Source of the DNA: Lachnospiraceae bacterium | GTDB lineage: Bacteria > Bacillota > Clostridia > Lachnospirales > Lachnospiraceae | NCBI GenBank assembly: GCA_024403585.1 | Contig: JAKSRN010000136.1 | Span: forward strand, 1 to 5,452 | DNA length: 5,452 bases | Direction: 5' to 3' | Part shown: one piece after another, positions 1 to 5,424 of the stretch | Position numbering within the stretch: position 1 is the first letter of the stretch | Layout: every line of letters begins with the position of its first letter | Translations under genes and position numbers: made by a program | Notes under the pieces: model-generated | The model's input: the letters and a program-made list of their open reading frames with translations, nothing else | Database searches by the model: none | Told to the model about the DNA's origin: nothing

Positions 1-1000
1 CGGTATGGGTGCTAAGTGGAAATGGCTGGCAAAGATGTTTGCTTTCTTTGGAGTGCTGGTTGGTCTGATGGGAATCGGAACCATCACCCAGGTAAATGGT
101 ATCGCATCTGCCATCCATACTTTCTTTGATCCGGAAGATCTTCATATGGTGACACTACCTGTGATTGGTACGCATTCCATTACTGTAATCCTTGCTGCTG
201 TTGTTGTATCTTTTTGTGTAGCGCTGGTTCTGATTGGTGGAATCAAACGAATTGCTGCTGTAGCTGAGATTGTTGTGCCATTTATGGCAGTGATCTATAT
301 CGCTTTTGCTCTTATTCTGATCACAACCAATATCACAAAGGTTCCGGGAGCGATCGTCACTGTTATTCAGGGAGCCTTCAATCCGAGAGCAGTTACAGGC
401 GGTGTTGTGGGATCTATGCTGGTTTCCATGAGAAGCGGTGTTGCAAGAGGTATCTTCTCCAATGAAGCAGGTCTTGGATCTGCTCCGATCGCTGCAGCAG
501 CAGCAACAACAAAGGAACCTGTTCGTCAGGGTCTGGTTTCCATGACAGGAACCTTTATCGATACAATCGTCATCTGTACCATGACAGGACTTTCTCTGGT
601 GATCACAGGTGCATGGCAGGTTGAGGGACTGCAGGGTGTGCAGGTTACTACCTACGCATTCCAGAATGGTCTGCCGTTCCCGGCAAAGGTATCTGCATTT
701 ATCCTGATGGTGTGTCTGGCATTCTTTGCATTTACCACAATTCTGGGATGGGATTATTATTCCGAGAGATGTCTGGAGTACCTGACTGACGGAAAGATGG
801 GCATGGTCATCGGTTACCGCTGGCTGTACATCATCGTTGTATTCATCGGACCGTTCCTGACTGTTTCTGCGGTATGGACCATCGCGGATATCGTTAACGG
901 ACTGATGGCGATTCCGAATATGATCGCAATTTTTGCCCTCAGCGGAGTGGTTGTAAAAGAAACAAAGGATTTCTTCCGACGTTTCCGAGAATTACAATAA
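1..1000 (+). CDS. Sodium:alanine/glycine symporter (AGCS family), 3' part
   Basis: This is an integral membrane carrier that would import alanine or glycine (possibly glutamine) with Na+ or H+. The frame is open to the left edge. The first ATG, at position 5, is probably internal: AGCS proteins usually run about 440-480 residues and only 331 are seen from there, so roughly 110-150 N-terminal residues lie outside. Numbering from that Met, residues 145-161 carry the family signature GVARGIFSNEAGLGSAP, followed by an Ala-rich stretch (162-167). Hydrophobic membrane segments lie near 9-27, 58-79, 86-107, 182-203, 228-247, 272-294 and 300-317. The C-terminus is short and basic (KDFFRRFRELQ), as expected for a cytoplasmic tail. 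The stop is TAA at 998-1000, and no terminator hairpin follows. Family assignment is firm; the substrate is inferred from the family only. Confidence 0.92.
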   Translation, partial: GMGAKWKWLAKMFAFFGVLVGLMGIGTITQVNGIASAIHTFFDPEDLHMVTLPVIGTHSITVILAAVVVSFCVALVLIGGIKRIAAVAEIVVPFMAVIYIAFALILITTNITKVPGAIVTVIQGAFNPRAVTGGVVGSMLVSMRSGVARGIFSNEAGLGSAPIAAAAATTKEPVRQGLVSMTGTFIDTIVICTMTGLSLVITGAWQVEGLQGVQVTTYAFQNGLPFPAKVSAFILMVCLAFFAFTTILGWDYYSERCLEYLTDGKMGMVIGYRWLYIIVVFIGPFLTVSAVWTIADIVNGLMAIPNMIAIFALSGVVVKETKDFFRRFRELQ

Positions 1001-1030
1001 AATTCCCTCATAAAAATGTAAAGCGATGGA

Positions 1031-1058
1031 TTGACACTTGAAATCTGCAGCATAGAAT
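1031..1058 (+). promoter_or_regulatory. Sigma-A promoter of the histidinol-phosphatase gene
   Basis: The -35 box TTGACA (1031-1036) is a perfect match. A 16-bp spacer separates it from TAGAAT (1053-1058), a 5/6 match to the -10 box. The expected transcription start is near 1065. It sits in the 95-bp gap after the symporter, so the phosphatase gene is probably its own unit, although read-through from upstream cannot be excluded. No operator or riboswitch is apparent in the short leader. Confidence 0.75.
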
Positions 1059-1080
1059 TAATCTGTAAGAACAGATGAGT

Positions 1081-1087
1081 GAGGAAG
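1081..1087 (+). promoter_or_regulatory. Ribosome binding site fixing the start at 1096
   Basis: GAGGAAG lies 8 nt before the ATG at 1096. The alternative in-frame ATG at 1075 has no Shine-Dalgarno sequence and would sit only about 10 nt from the predicted transcription start (near 1065). The site therefore argues for the later start. Confidence 0.75.
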
Positions 1088-1095
1088 AAAATACT

Positions 1096-1980
1096 ATGAG
1101 CACAGTTTTAAAAGCAAATTTTCATACACATACTAACCTTTGTGACGGATCCAATCCGCCGGAAGAGGTTGTGCAACAGGCCATTGCATATGGCTTTACG
1201 GCACTGGGGTTCTCCGGACATATGGATCCGGATATCCATATGGATCTGCCGGTCTATCTGAAGGAGATCAAGCGACTGCAGGAGGCTTACAGGGAAAAAA
1301 TCGAGATCCTCTGCGGTATTGAGCTGGATGTACTCTACGTAGAGGAGGTCTTCGGAAAAGACTGGGATAAAAAAACTCTGCCTTTAGCCTATGATCCGGA
1401 AGATGCTTCTATGGCAAAACCGGAATACTGGATTGGCTCAGCACATTTTCTGAAGGCTCCGGACGGATCCCTGATTCCGGTAGATTTTGAACCGGAGATG
1501 CTGGCAGAGGGATGTGAGAAGTATTATGGGGGAGATTATTATAAGCTGGCAGCTGCTTATTATGAACTGGCGGCAAGTATCTATGAAAAGACAAGGTGCA
1601 CTTTTATCGGTCATTTTGATCTGATCACAAGATTTAATGATTCGCATCCTTTCCTGGATGAGACAGATTCCCGTTATACAGGCCCTGCACTGGAAGCAAT
1701 GCAGCATCTGGTAAAACAGGGGGTGGCATTCGAGATCAACTGTGGTGCAGTGAACAGGGGAAGAAAGAAGGAACTTTATCCGAATCTTTTCTTATTAAAG
1801 AGTCTCCGGGAGTTCGGAGGGGAAATCCTCATTAATTCTGATGCTCACCAGAAGGAGCTGCTGAACGGGGCTTTTGATCAGGCTCTGAAAGCTGCAAGGA
1901 CAGCAGGCTTTGATCATGTGAATCTGCTTAGCCGGGATGAGAGCGGAAGTGTGGAGCTGAAACCACTGGGAATTCTTTGA
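1096..1980 (+). CDS. hisK: Histidinol-phosphatase, PHP family (HisJ/HisK type)
   Basis: This is a cytoplasmic metal-dependent phosphoesterase expected to convert L-histidinol phosphate to L-histidinol, a late step of histidine synthesis. The 294-residue product shows the PHP metal ligands in order: H10 and H12 (NFHTHT), H42 (GFSGHMD), E76 (GIELDV), H117 (GSAHFL), H173 with D175 (IGHFDL), and D249 with H251 (NSDAH). EIN (213-215) is a typical strand of HisJ-like proteins. Length and motif order fit the monofunctional PHP phosphatases of Firmicutes, not the HAD-type HisB. The start at 1096 is chosen for its ribosome binding site; an in-frame ATG at 1075 would add seven residues. No other his gene is visible here, so the gene stands apart from any his operon. 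A different PHP phosphoesterase substrate remains possible. Confidence 0.82.
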   Translation: MSTVLKANFHTHTNLCDGSNPPEEVVQQAIAYGFTALGFSGHMDPDIHMDLPVYLKEIKRLQEAYREKIEILCGIELDVLYVEEVFGKDWDKKTLPLAYDPEDASMAKPEYWIGSAHFLKAPDGSLIPVDFEPEMLAEGCEKYYGGDYYKLAAAYYELAASIYEKTRCTFIGHFDLITRFNDSHPFLDETDSRYTGPALEAMQHLVKQGVAFEINCGAVNRGRKKELYPNLFLLKSLREFGGEILINSDAHQKELLNGAFDQALKAARTAGFDHVNLLSRDESGSVELKPLGIL

Positions 1981-2054
1981 GCCTTCCGGAATACTGTGGA
2001 GTAGCCACGAGTTCATGAGAAAGAGGAAGGGAATTACTCACTTTACGAGCATAC

Positions 2055-2091
2055 GTGTGAACAGACCTGAAAATCTGTTCACACTTTTTTT
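2055..2091 (+). terminator. Intrinsic terminator after the histidinol-phosphatase gene
   Basis: A perfect 11-bp stem is formed by GTGTGAACAGA (2055-2065) and TCTGTTCACAC (2074-2084) around an 8-nt loop. Seven T residues (2085-2091) follow at once. It lies 74 bp after the stop codon and 10 bp before the CIRCE operator, so it insulates the clpB promoter from upstream transcription. The other strand has no T-run beyond the stem, so it should act on the + strand only. Confidence 0.93.
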
Positions 2092-2101
2092 AGAAAATGA
2101 A

Positions 2102-2128
2102 TTAGCACTCACTTGTTGACAGTGCTAA
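2102..2128 (+). promoter_or_regulatory. CIRCE operator (HrcA binding site) of clpB
   Basis: TTAGCACTC (2102-2110), a 9-bp spacer, and CAGTGCTAA (2120-2128) match the CIRCE consensus TTAGCACTC-N9-GAGTGCTAA. The left arm is perfect and the right arm differs only in its first base. The right part overlaps the -35 box of the clpB promoter, so bound HrcA would exclude RNA polymerase. HrcA/CIRCE usually controls groESL and dnaK operons; direct control of clpB is less universal in Firmicutes, where CtsR often does this. I see no complete CtsR tandem heptad repeat here. Confidence 0.93.
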
Positions 2129-2144
2129 CAACAGGTGGTATATT
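2116..2144 (+). promoter_or_regulatory. Sigma-A promoter of clpB with extended -10
   Basis: TTGACA (2116-2121) is a perfect -35 box. It is followed by exactly 17 bp and TATATT (2139-2144), a 5/6 match to the -10 box. TGG at 2136-2138 gives an extended -10 (TGn). Transcription should start near 2151. Such a strong promoter fits a heat-shock gene held down by a repressor. Confidence 0.88.
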
Positions 2145-2150
2145 CGCACT

Positions 2151-2331
2151 AGAGAGGCAGGAGTTCAAAAGCGCGGGAGTCCTGCAGTCTCGTGAAAAAC
2201 GTTTGGAATCAGCGGTGCTGAGGACAGTGGATAAGCGCAAAGCGTTTGACCACGCCGCGGCAAGAACGCCAGCAGGCGTTCTTGAAAGGTCCGCTTTACA
2301 AAAAAGCCCGTTAAGTATAGGAGGTGTGTGT
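2151..2331 (+). promoter_or_regulatory. Long structured 5' leader of the clpB mRNA
   Basis: About 180 nt separate the predicted transcription start from the clpB ATG. Several stems can be drawn by eye. GCAGGA/TCCTGC pairs 2157-2162 with 2180-2185. TCAGC/GCTGA pairs 2209-2213 with 2217-2221 around a 3-nt loop. A two-part stem at 2227-2253 has GTGG/CCAC outside and a 7-bp arm with an AAA loop inside. A perfect 10-bp hairpin occupies 2261-2284. None is followed by a T-run, so none is a plain terminator. The ribosome binding site AGGAGGTG (2319-2326) is not obviously paired, so a classic RNA thermometer is not evident. I do not recognise a known riboswitch class. The existence of the leader depends on the promoter call; any regulatory role is inference. 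Confidence 0.5.
2261..2284. repeat. Perfect 24-bp inverted repeat in the clpB leader
   Basis: CAAGAACGCC (2261-2270) and GGCGTTCTTG (2275-2284) are exact reverse complements around AGCA. In RNA this is a 10-bp hairpin with a tetraloop. It has no U-tract. It could be a stabilising mRNA hairpin, a protein site, or one copy of a dispersed intergenic repeat; the sequence alone does not decide. Confidence 0.85.
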
Positions 2332-4914
2332 ATGAATATCAGTAAATTCACACAGAAATCAATACAGGCTGTACAGGAACTGGAGAAGACAGCCTATGAG
2401 TTCGGGAATCAGGAAGTGGAGCAGGAGCATCTCCTGTATATCCTTCTGAAACAGGATGACAGCCTGATCCTGAAGATGATCGAGAAGATGGAGATTCAGC
2501 CGGAATATTTCATGAATTCCGTAGAGCAGATACTGAATGCCCGTGTAAAGGTGCAGGGTGGCAACCCGTATATCGGACAGTATCTGAATAAAGCACTGGT
2601 AGGAGCAGAGGATGAAGCCAAGGCCATGGGTGACGAGTATGTATCTGTTGAGCACCTGTTCCTGGCTCTTTTGAGAAATCCGAGTCCGGCTATGAAGAAG
2701 CTTTTCAAGGAGTTCGGCATCGATAAAGAACGTTTCCTGAAAGCTCTGAGTACCATTCGAGGAAACCAGAGAGTTGTGTCTGACAATCCGGAGAGTACCT
2801 ACGATACTCTGAATAAATACGGCACCGATCTTGTAGATAAGGCAAGAAATCAGAAGCTTGATCCAGTCATCGGACGTGACAGTGAGATCCGTAATGTTGT
2901 ACGAATCCTGTCCAGAAAGACAAAGAATAACCCGGTGCTCATCGGTGAGCCTGGTGTTGGTAAAACCGCAGTTGTTGAGGGGCTTGCCCAGCGAATCGTT
3001 CGCGGTGATGTGCCGGAGGGCCTGAAGGATAAAACCATCTTCTCCCTGGATATGGGTGCTCTGGTGGCAGGTGCAAAATACAGAGGTGAGTTTGAGGAGC
3101 GTCTGAAAGCCGTTCTGGAGGAAGTAAAAAACAGTGACGGACGAATCATCCTCTTTATTGATGAGCTGCATCTGATCGTTGGTGCCGGAAAAACAGATGG
3201 TGCCATGGATGCCGGCAACATGCTGAAACCTATGCTGGCCAGAGGAGAGCTGCACTGTATCGGTGCTACAACCCTGGACGAGTACAGAAAATACATTGAG
3301 AAGGATGCTGCTCTGGAGCGTCGTTTCCAGCCGGTACTGGTAGATGAGCCAATGGTTGAGGACACCATCTCCATCCTTCGTGGTCTGAAAGAGCGCTATG
3401 AGGTTTACCATGGAGTGAAGATCACAGACAGTGCTCTGGTGGCAGCAGCTACCCTGTCTGACCGTTATATTTCCGACCGTTTCCTGCCTGATAAGGCCAT
3501 TGACCTGGTGGATGAGGCTTGTGCTCTCATCAAGACTGAGATGGATTCCATGCCGACAGAGCTGGATGAGCTGAACAGAAAAATCATGCAGATGGAGATT
3601 GAAGAGGCTGCCCTGAAGCAGGAGACAGACCACTTAAGTCAGGAACGTCTGGCAGACCTGCAGAAGGAGCTGGCAGAGCTGAAGGATCAGTTTACAGCCG
3701 GTATGGCCAAATGGGAGAGTGAGAAGACATCGGTAGATAAACTCTCTGCTCTTCGTGAAAAGATTGAAGACATCAACCGTCAGATCGAGACTGCCCAGCA
3801 GAAATACGATCTGAACAGAGCAGCTGAGCTTCAGTATGGAGAGCTTCCTCGCCTGCAGAAGGAACTGGCAGACGAAGAGGAACGCGTGAAAAAACAGGAT
3901 CTGTCTCTGGTGCATGAGAGTGTGTCCGATGAGGAGATCGCAAGGATCATCTCCCGCTGGACCGGTATCCCGGTGGCAAAACTGACAGAGGGCGAGCGTT
4001 CCAAGATCCTGCGTCTGGAGGATGAACTGCATAAGAGAGTCATCGGCCAGAACGAGGCAGTTACCCTTGTATCCGATGCCATCATCCGTTCCAAAGCAGG
4101 AATCAAGGATCCAAGCAAACCGATCGGTTCCTTCCTCTTCCTTGGACCTACCGGTGTAGGTAAAACAGAGCTGGCCAAAACACTGGCTGAGAAGCTGTTT
4201 GACGATGAGAACAACATGGTCCGTATCGATATGAGTGAGTATATGGAGAAGTACTCCGTATCCAGACTGATCGGAGCGCCTCCAGGATACGTTGGTTACG
4301 AGGAAGGCGGTCAGCTGACAGAAGCTGTCAGAAGAAAACCGTATTCCGTAGTTCTCTTCGATGAGATTGAGAAAGCCCATCCGGATGTCTTTAACGTACT
4401 GCTTCAGGTACTGGACGATGGACGAATCACCGATTCCCAGGGCCGTACCGTGGATTTCAAGAACACGATCCTGATCATGACTTCCAATATCGGTTCCCAG
4501 TATCTGCTGGAAGGCATCAGTGAGAACGGAGAGATCCGCGAGGAGGCAAGAAAGATGGTTATGGCCGATTTGAGAGGGCATTTCAGACCGGAGTTCCTGA
4601 ACCGTCTGGATGAAACCATCCTCTTCAAGCCACTGACCAAGGACAACATTGGAAATATTGTAGAACTGCTGATCAAAGATCTGAACAAACGTCTGGCTGA
4701 CCAGGAGCTGGCCATTGAACTGTCTCCGGAAGCAAAGACCTATGTCATTGAAGGCGGCTATGATCCTGTTTACGGTGCACGTCCTCTGAAGCGTTATGTG
4801 CAGAAATATGTGGAGACCCTGTCTGCCCGTCTGATTCTTGGCGGTGAGATCCACCAGGGAGACACCATTCTTCTGGATGTGGAAAACGGAAGTCTGATTG
4901 CGAAGGTGAAGTAA
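2332..4914 (+). CDS. clpB: ATP-dependent protein disaggregase ClpB (Hsp100)
   Basis: This is a cytoplasmic hexameric AAA+ chaperone that pulls polypeptides out of aggregates through a central pore, working with DnaK/DnaJ/GrpE. The 860-residue product is full length. An N domain with two Clp_N repeats spans about 1-145. NBD1 has Walker A GEPGVGKT (205-212, K211), Walker B LFIDE (E278), pore-loop Y250 (AKYRGEFEE) and arginine fingers R330/R331. A coiled-coil middle domain spans about 404-525; this full-length domain separates ClpB from ClpA and ClpC. NBD2 has Walker A GPTGVGKT (605-612, K611), Walker B LFDE (E678) and pore-loop Y653 (PPGYVGYEEGG). No ClpP-binding tripeptide loop is evident, as expected for ClpB. 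The start at 2332 has AGGAGGTG just upstream. The frame stays open back to 2113, but that point lies inside the CIRCE operator, ahead of the transcription start. CIRCE implies HrcA control. Confidence 0.98.
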   Translation: MNISKFTQKSIQAVQELEKTAYEFGNQEVEQEHLLYILLKQDDSLILKMIEKMEIQPEYFMNSVEQILNARVKVQGGNPYIGQYLNKALVGAEDEAKAMGDEYVSVEHLFLALLRNPSPAMKKLFKEFGIDKERFLKALSTIRGNQRVVSDNPESTYDTLNKYGTDLVDKARNQKLDPVIGRDSEIRNVVRILSRKTKNNPVLIGEPGVGKTAVVEGLAQRIVRGDVPEGLKDKTIFSLDMGALVAGAKYRGEFEERLKAVLEEVKNSDGRIILFIDELHLIVGAGKTDGAMDAGNMLKPMLARGELHCIGATTLDEYRKYIEKDAALERRFQPVLVDEPMVEDTISILRGLKERYEVYHGVKITDSALVAAATLSDRYISDRFLPDKAIDLVDEACALIKTEMDSMPTELDELNRKIMQMEIEEAALKQETDHLSQERLADLQKELAELKDQFTAGMAKWESEKTSVDKLSALREKIEDINRQIETAQQKYDLNRAAELQYGELPRLQKELADEEERVKKQDLSLVHESVSDEEIARIISRWTGIPVAKLTEGERSKILRLEDELHKRVIGQNEAVTLVSDAIIRSKAGIKDPSKPIGSFLFLGPTGVGKTELAKTLAEKLFDDENNMVRIDMSEYMEKYSVSRLIGAPPGYVGYEEGGQLTEAVRRKPYSVVLFDEIEKAHPDVFNVLLQVLDDGRITDSQGRTVDFKNTILIMTSNIGSQYLLEGISENGEIREEARKMVMADLRGHFRPEFLNRLDETILFKPLTKDNIGNIVELLIKDLNKRLADQELAIELSPEAKTYVIEGGYDPVYGARPLKRYVQKYVETLSARLILGGEIHQGDTILLDVENGSLIAKVK

Positions 4915-4926
4915 ATACGCTATACT
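4898..4926 (+). promoter_or_regulatory. Possible promoter for the DUF4250-like gene
   Basis: TTGCGA (4898-4903, 4/6 to the -35 box), a 17-bp spacer and TATACT (4921-4926, 5/6 to the -10 box) straddle the clpB stop codon. Transcription would start near 4933, leaving a leader of about 97 nt. The match is moderate; the downstream gene may instead be read from clpB, because no terminator separates them. Confidence 0.4.
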
Positions 4927-4969
4927 TCAATCATAGAAGATATGCTTACTGCACGGCAGGCGTGGCAAC

Positions 4970-4985
4970 GGAATCATCTGATTCC
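4970..4985. repeat. Short inverted repeat between clpB and the DUF4250-like gene
   Basis: GGAATCA and TGATTCC flank a 2-base centre, which gives a 6-bp stem with an ATCT loop in RNA. It is followed by an A-rich stretch, not T residues, so it is not an intrinsic terminator. It might stabilise the clpB mRNA 3' part or be incidental. Confidence 0.4.
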
Positions 4986-5029
4986 AAAGCAGAAAAAGCC
5001 GCGCAGGAGACTGAAAGGAGATCGTGTTT

Positions 5030-5203
5030 ATGATGCCGAATGACCCTATGATGCTTTTGAGCTATGTGAATACACAGCTCCGTGACAACTATCCAAGTCT
5101 TCAGGAACTCTGCGCAGCAGAGGGAGCGGAGGAGGAAGCTGTTAAGGAAAAGCTTTCTCAGATTGATTATGAGTATGATGCAGAACTGAATAAGTTTGTA
5201 TAG
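5030..5203 (+). CDS. Small DUF4250-family protein, 57 residues
   Basis: The product begins MMPNDPMMLLSYVNTQLRD and ends DYEYDAELNKFV. The pattern NDP-x-MLLS-x-VNT-x-LRD-x-Y-x-SL-x-x-LC, then a predicted helix and IDYEYD near the end, matches what I recall of the DUF4250 mini-proteins of Clostridia, which are about 55-65 residues. The function is unknown. There is no signal peptide or membrane segment, and the protein is acidic and probably cytosolic; the C-terminal half could resemble a small helix-turn-helix-like fold, but that is speculation. AAGGAG (5015-5020) lies 9 nt before the ATG at 5030; a second ATG at 5033 is possible with a longer spacing. It starts 115 bp after clpB, with no terminator between, and is followed directly by a strong terminator, so it may be the last gene of a clpB transcript. 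Confidence 0.85.
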   Translation: MMPNDPMMLLSYVNTQLRDNYPSLQELCAAEGAEEEAVKEKLSQIDYEYDAELNKFV

Positions 5204-5215
5204 AACCTGCAAAGC

Positions 5216-5254
5216 GAAGCTCTTCGGAATGTTGTTCCGGAGAGCTTCTTTTCT
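5216..5254 (+). terminator. Intrinsic terminator after the DUF4250-like gene
   Basis: GAAGCTCTTCGGAA (5216-5229) pairs with TTCCGGAGAGCTTC (5235-5248) in a 14-bp stem with one G-U wobble and a 5-nt loop. TTTTCT follows. It begins 13 nt after the stop codon and probably ends transcription of both the small gene and any clpB read-through. Confidence 0.9.
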
Positions 5255-5310
5255 ATAAGTGATGCTGTGGAGAATGCGGGGAGTGACCTGCGTAAATATG
5301 GTGAGAACTG

Positions 5311-5328
5311 CCATGGGAGATCCCGTGG
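5311..5328. repeat. Inverted repeat upstream of the right-edge gene
   Basis: CCATGGGA and TCCCGTGG flank GA, which gives a 7-bp stem (one G-U pair) with a tetraloop in RNA, or an 18-bp near-palindrome in DNA. It lies about 45 bp upstream of the predicted -10 box at 5373. No T-run follows on either strand. It could be a protein site or chance. Confidence 0.35.
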
Positions 5329-5372
5329 AAAATGCTGAAAAACGGGGACTTTCCTATTTTATCCCTTTGTGC

Positions 5373-5378
5373 TATACT
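5373..5378 (+). promoter_or_regulatory. Extended -10 promoter of the right-edge gene
   Basis: TATACT (5373-5378) is preceded by TGC (5370-5372), forming an extended -10 element. The -35 region at the usual distance (TTTCCT, 5350-5355) is poor, which is tolerated by extended -10 promoters. Transcription would start near 5385, about 40 nt before the ATG at 5425. Confidence 0.5.
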
Positions 5379-5424
5379 GACTTGCATGAAATTCGATGAA
5401 AGGCCTGACAGAAGGAGATGGAAG

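Noticed and set aside
1075..1095. Start of the histidinol-phosphatase gene at 1075
   Set aside because: There is no ribosome binding site and it is only about 10 nt from the predicted transcription start, whereas the ATG at 1096 has GAGGAAG at good spacing.
2015..2119. 34-residue open frame starting at 2015
   Set aside because: It runs through the terminator hairpin and into the CIRCE operator, and has no convincing product.
2245..2251. GGTCAAA on the minus strand, a CtsR half-site
   Set aside because: CtsR needs a tandem heptad three bases away, which is absent, and the site lies about 100 bp downstream of the promoter.
2261..2284. The 10-bp hairpin as a transcription attenuator
   Set aside because: It is followed by GAAAGG, not by a T-run, so it cannot be a standard intrinsic terminator.
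2113..2331. N-terminal extension of ClpB from a TTG at 2113
   Set aside because: The TTG lies in the CIRCE spacer, upstream of the -10 box and the transcription start. The ATG at 2332 has a strong ribosome binding site and gives the normal ClpB N-terminus.
2359..4854. Two long open frames on the minus strand (2359-3633 and 3634-4854) opposite clpB
   Set aside because: They are antisense to a complete clpB with all family motifs, have no recognisable domain, and are explained by clpB codon bias leaving the opposite frame open.
4946..5314. 122-residue minus-strand open frame opposite the DUF4250-like gene
   Set aside because: It crosses the strong + strand terminator, shows no recognisable domain, and is antisense to a better supported gene with a clear ribosome binding site.
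5262..5399. 45-residue open frame starting at 5262
   Set aside because: There is no ribosome binding site, it begins right after a terminator, and it runs through the predicted promoter at 5373-5378.
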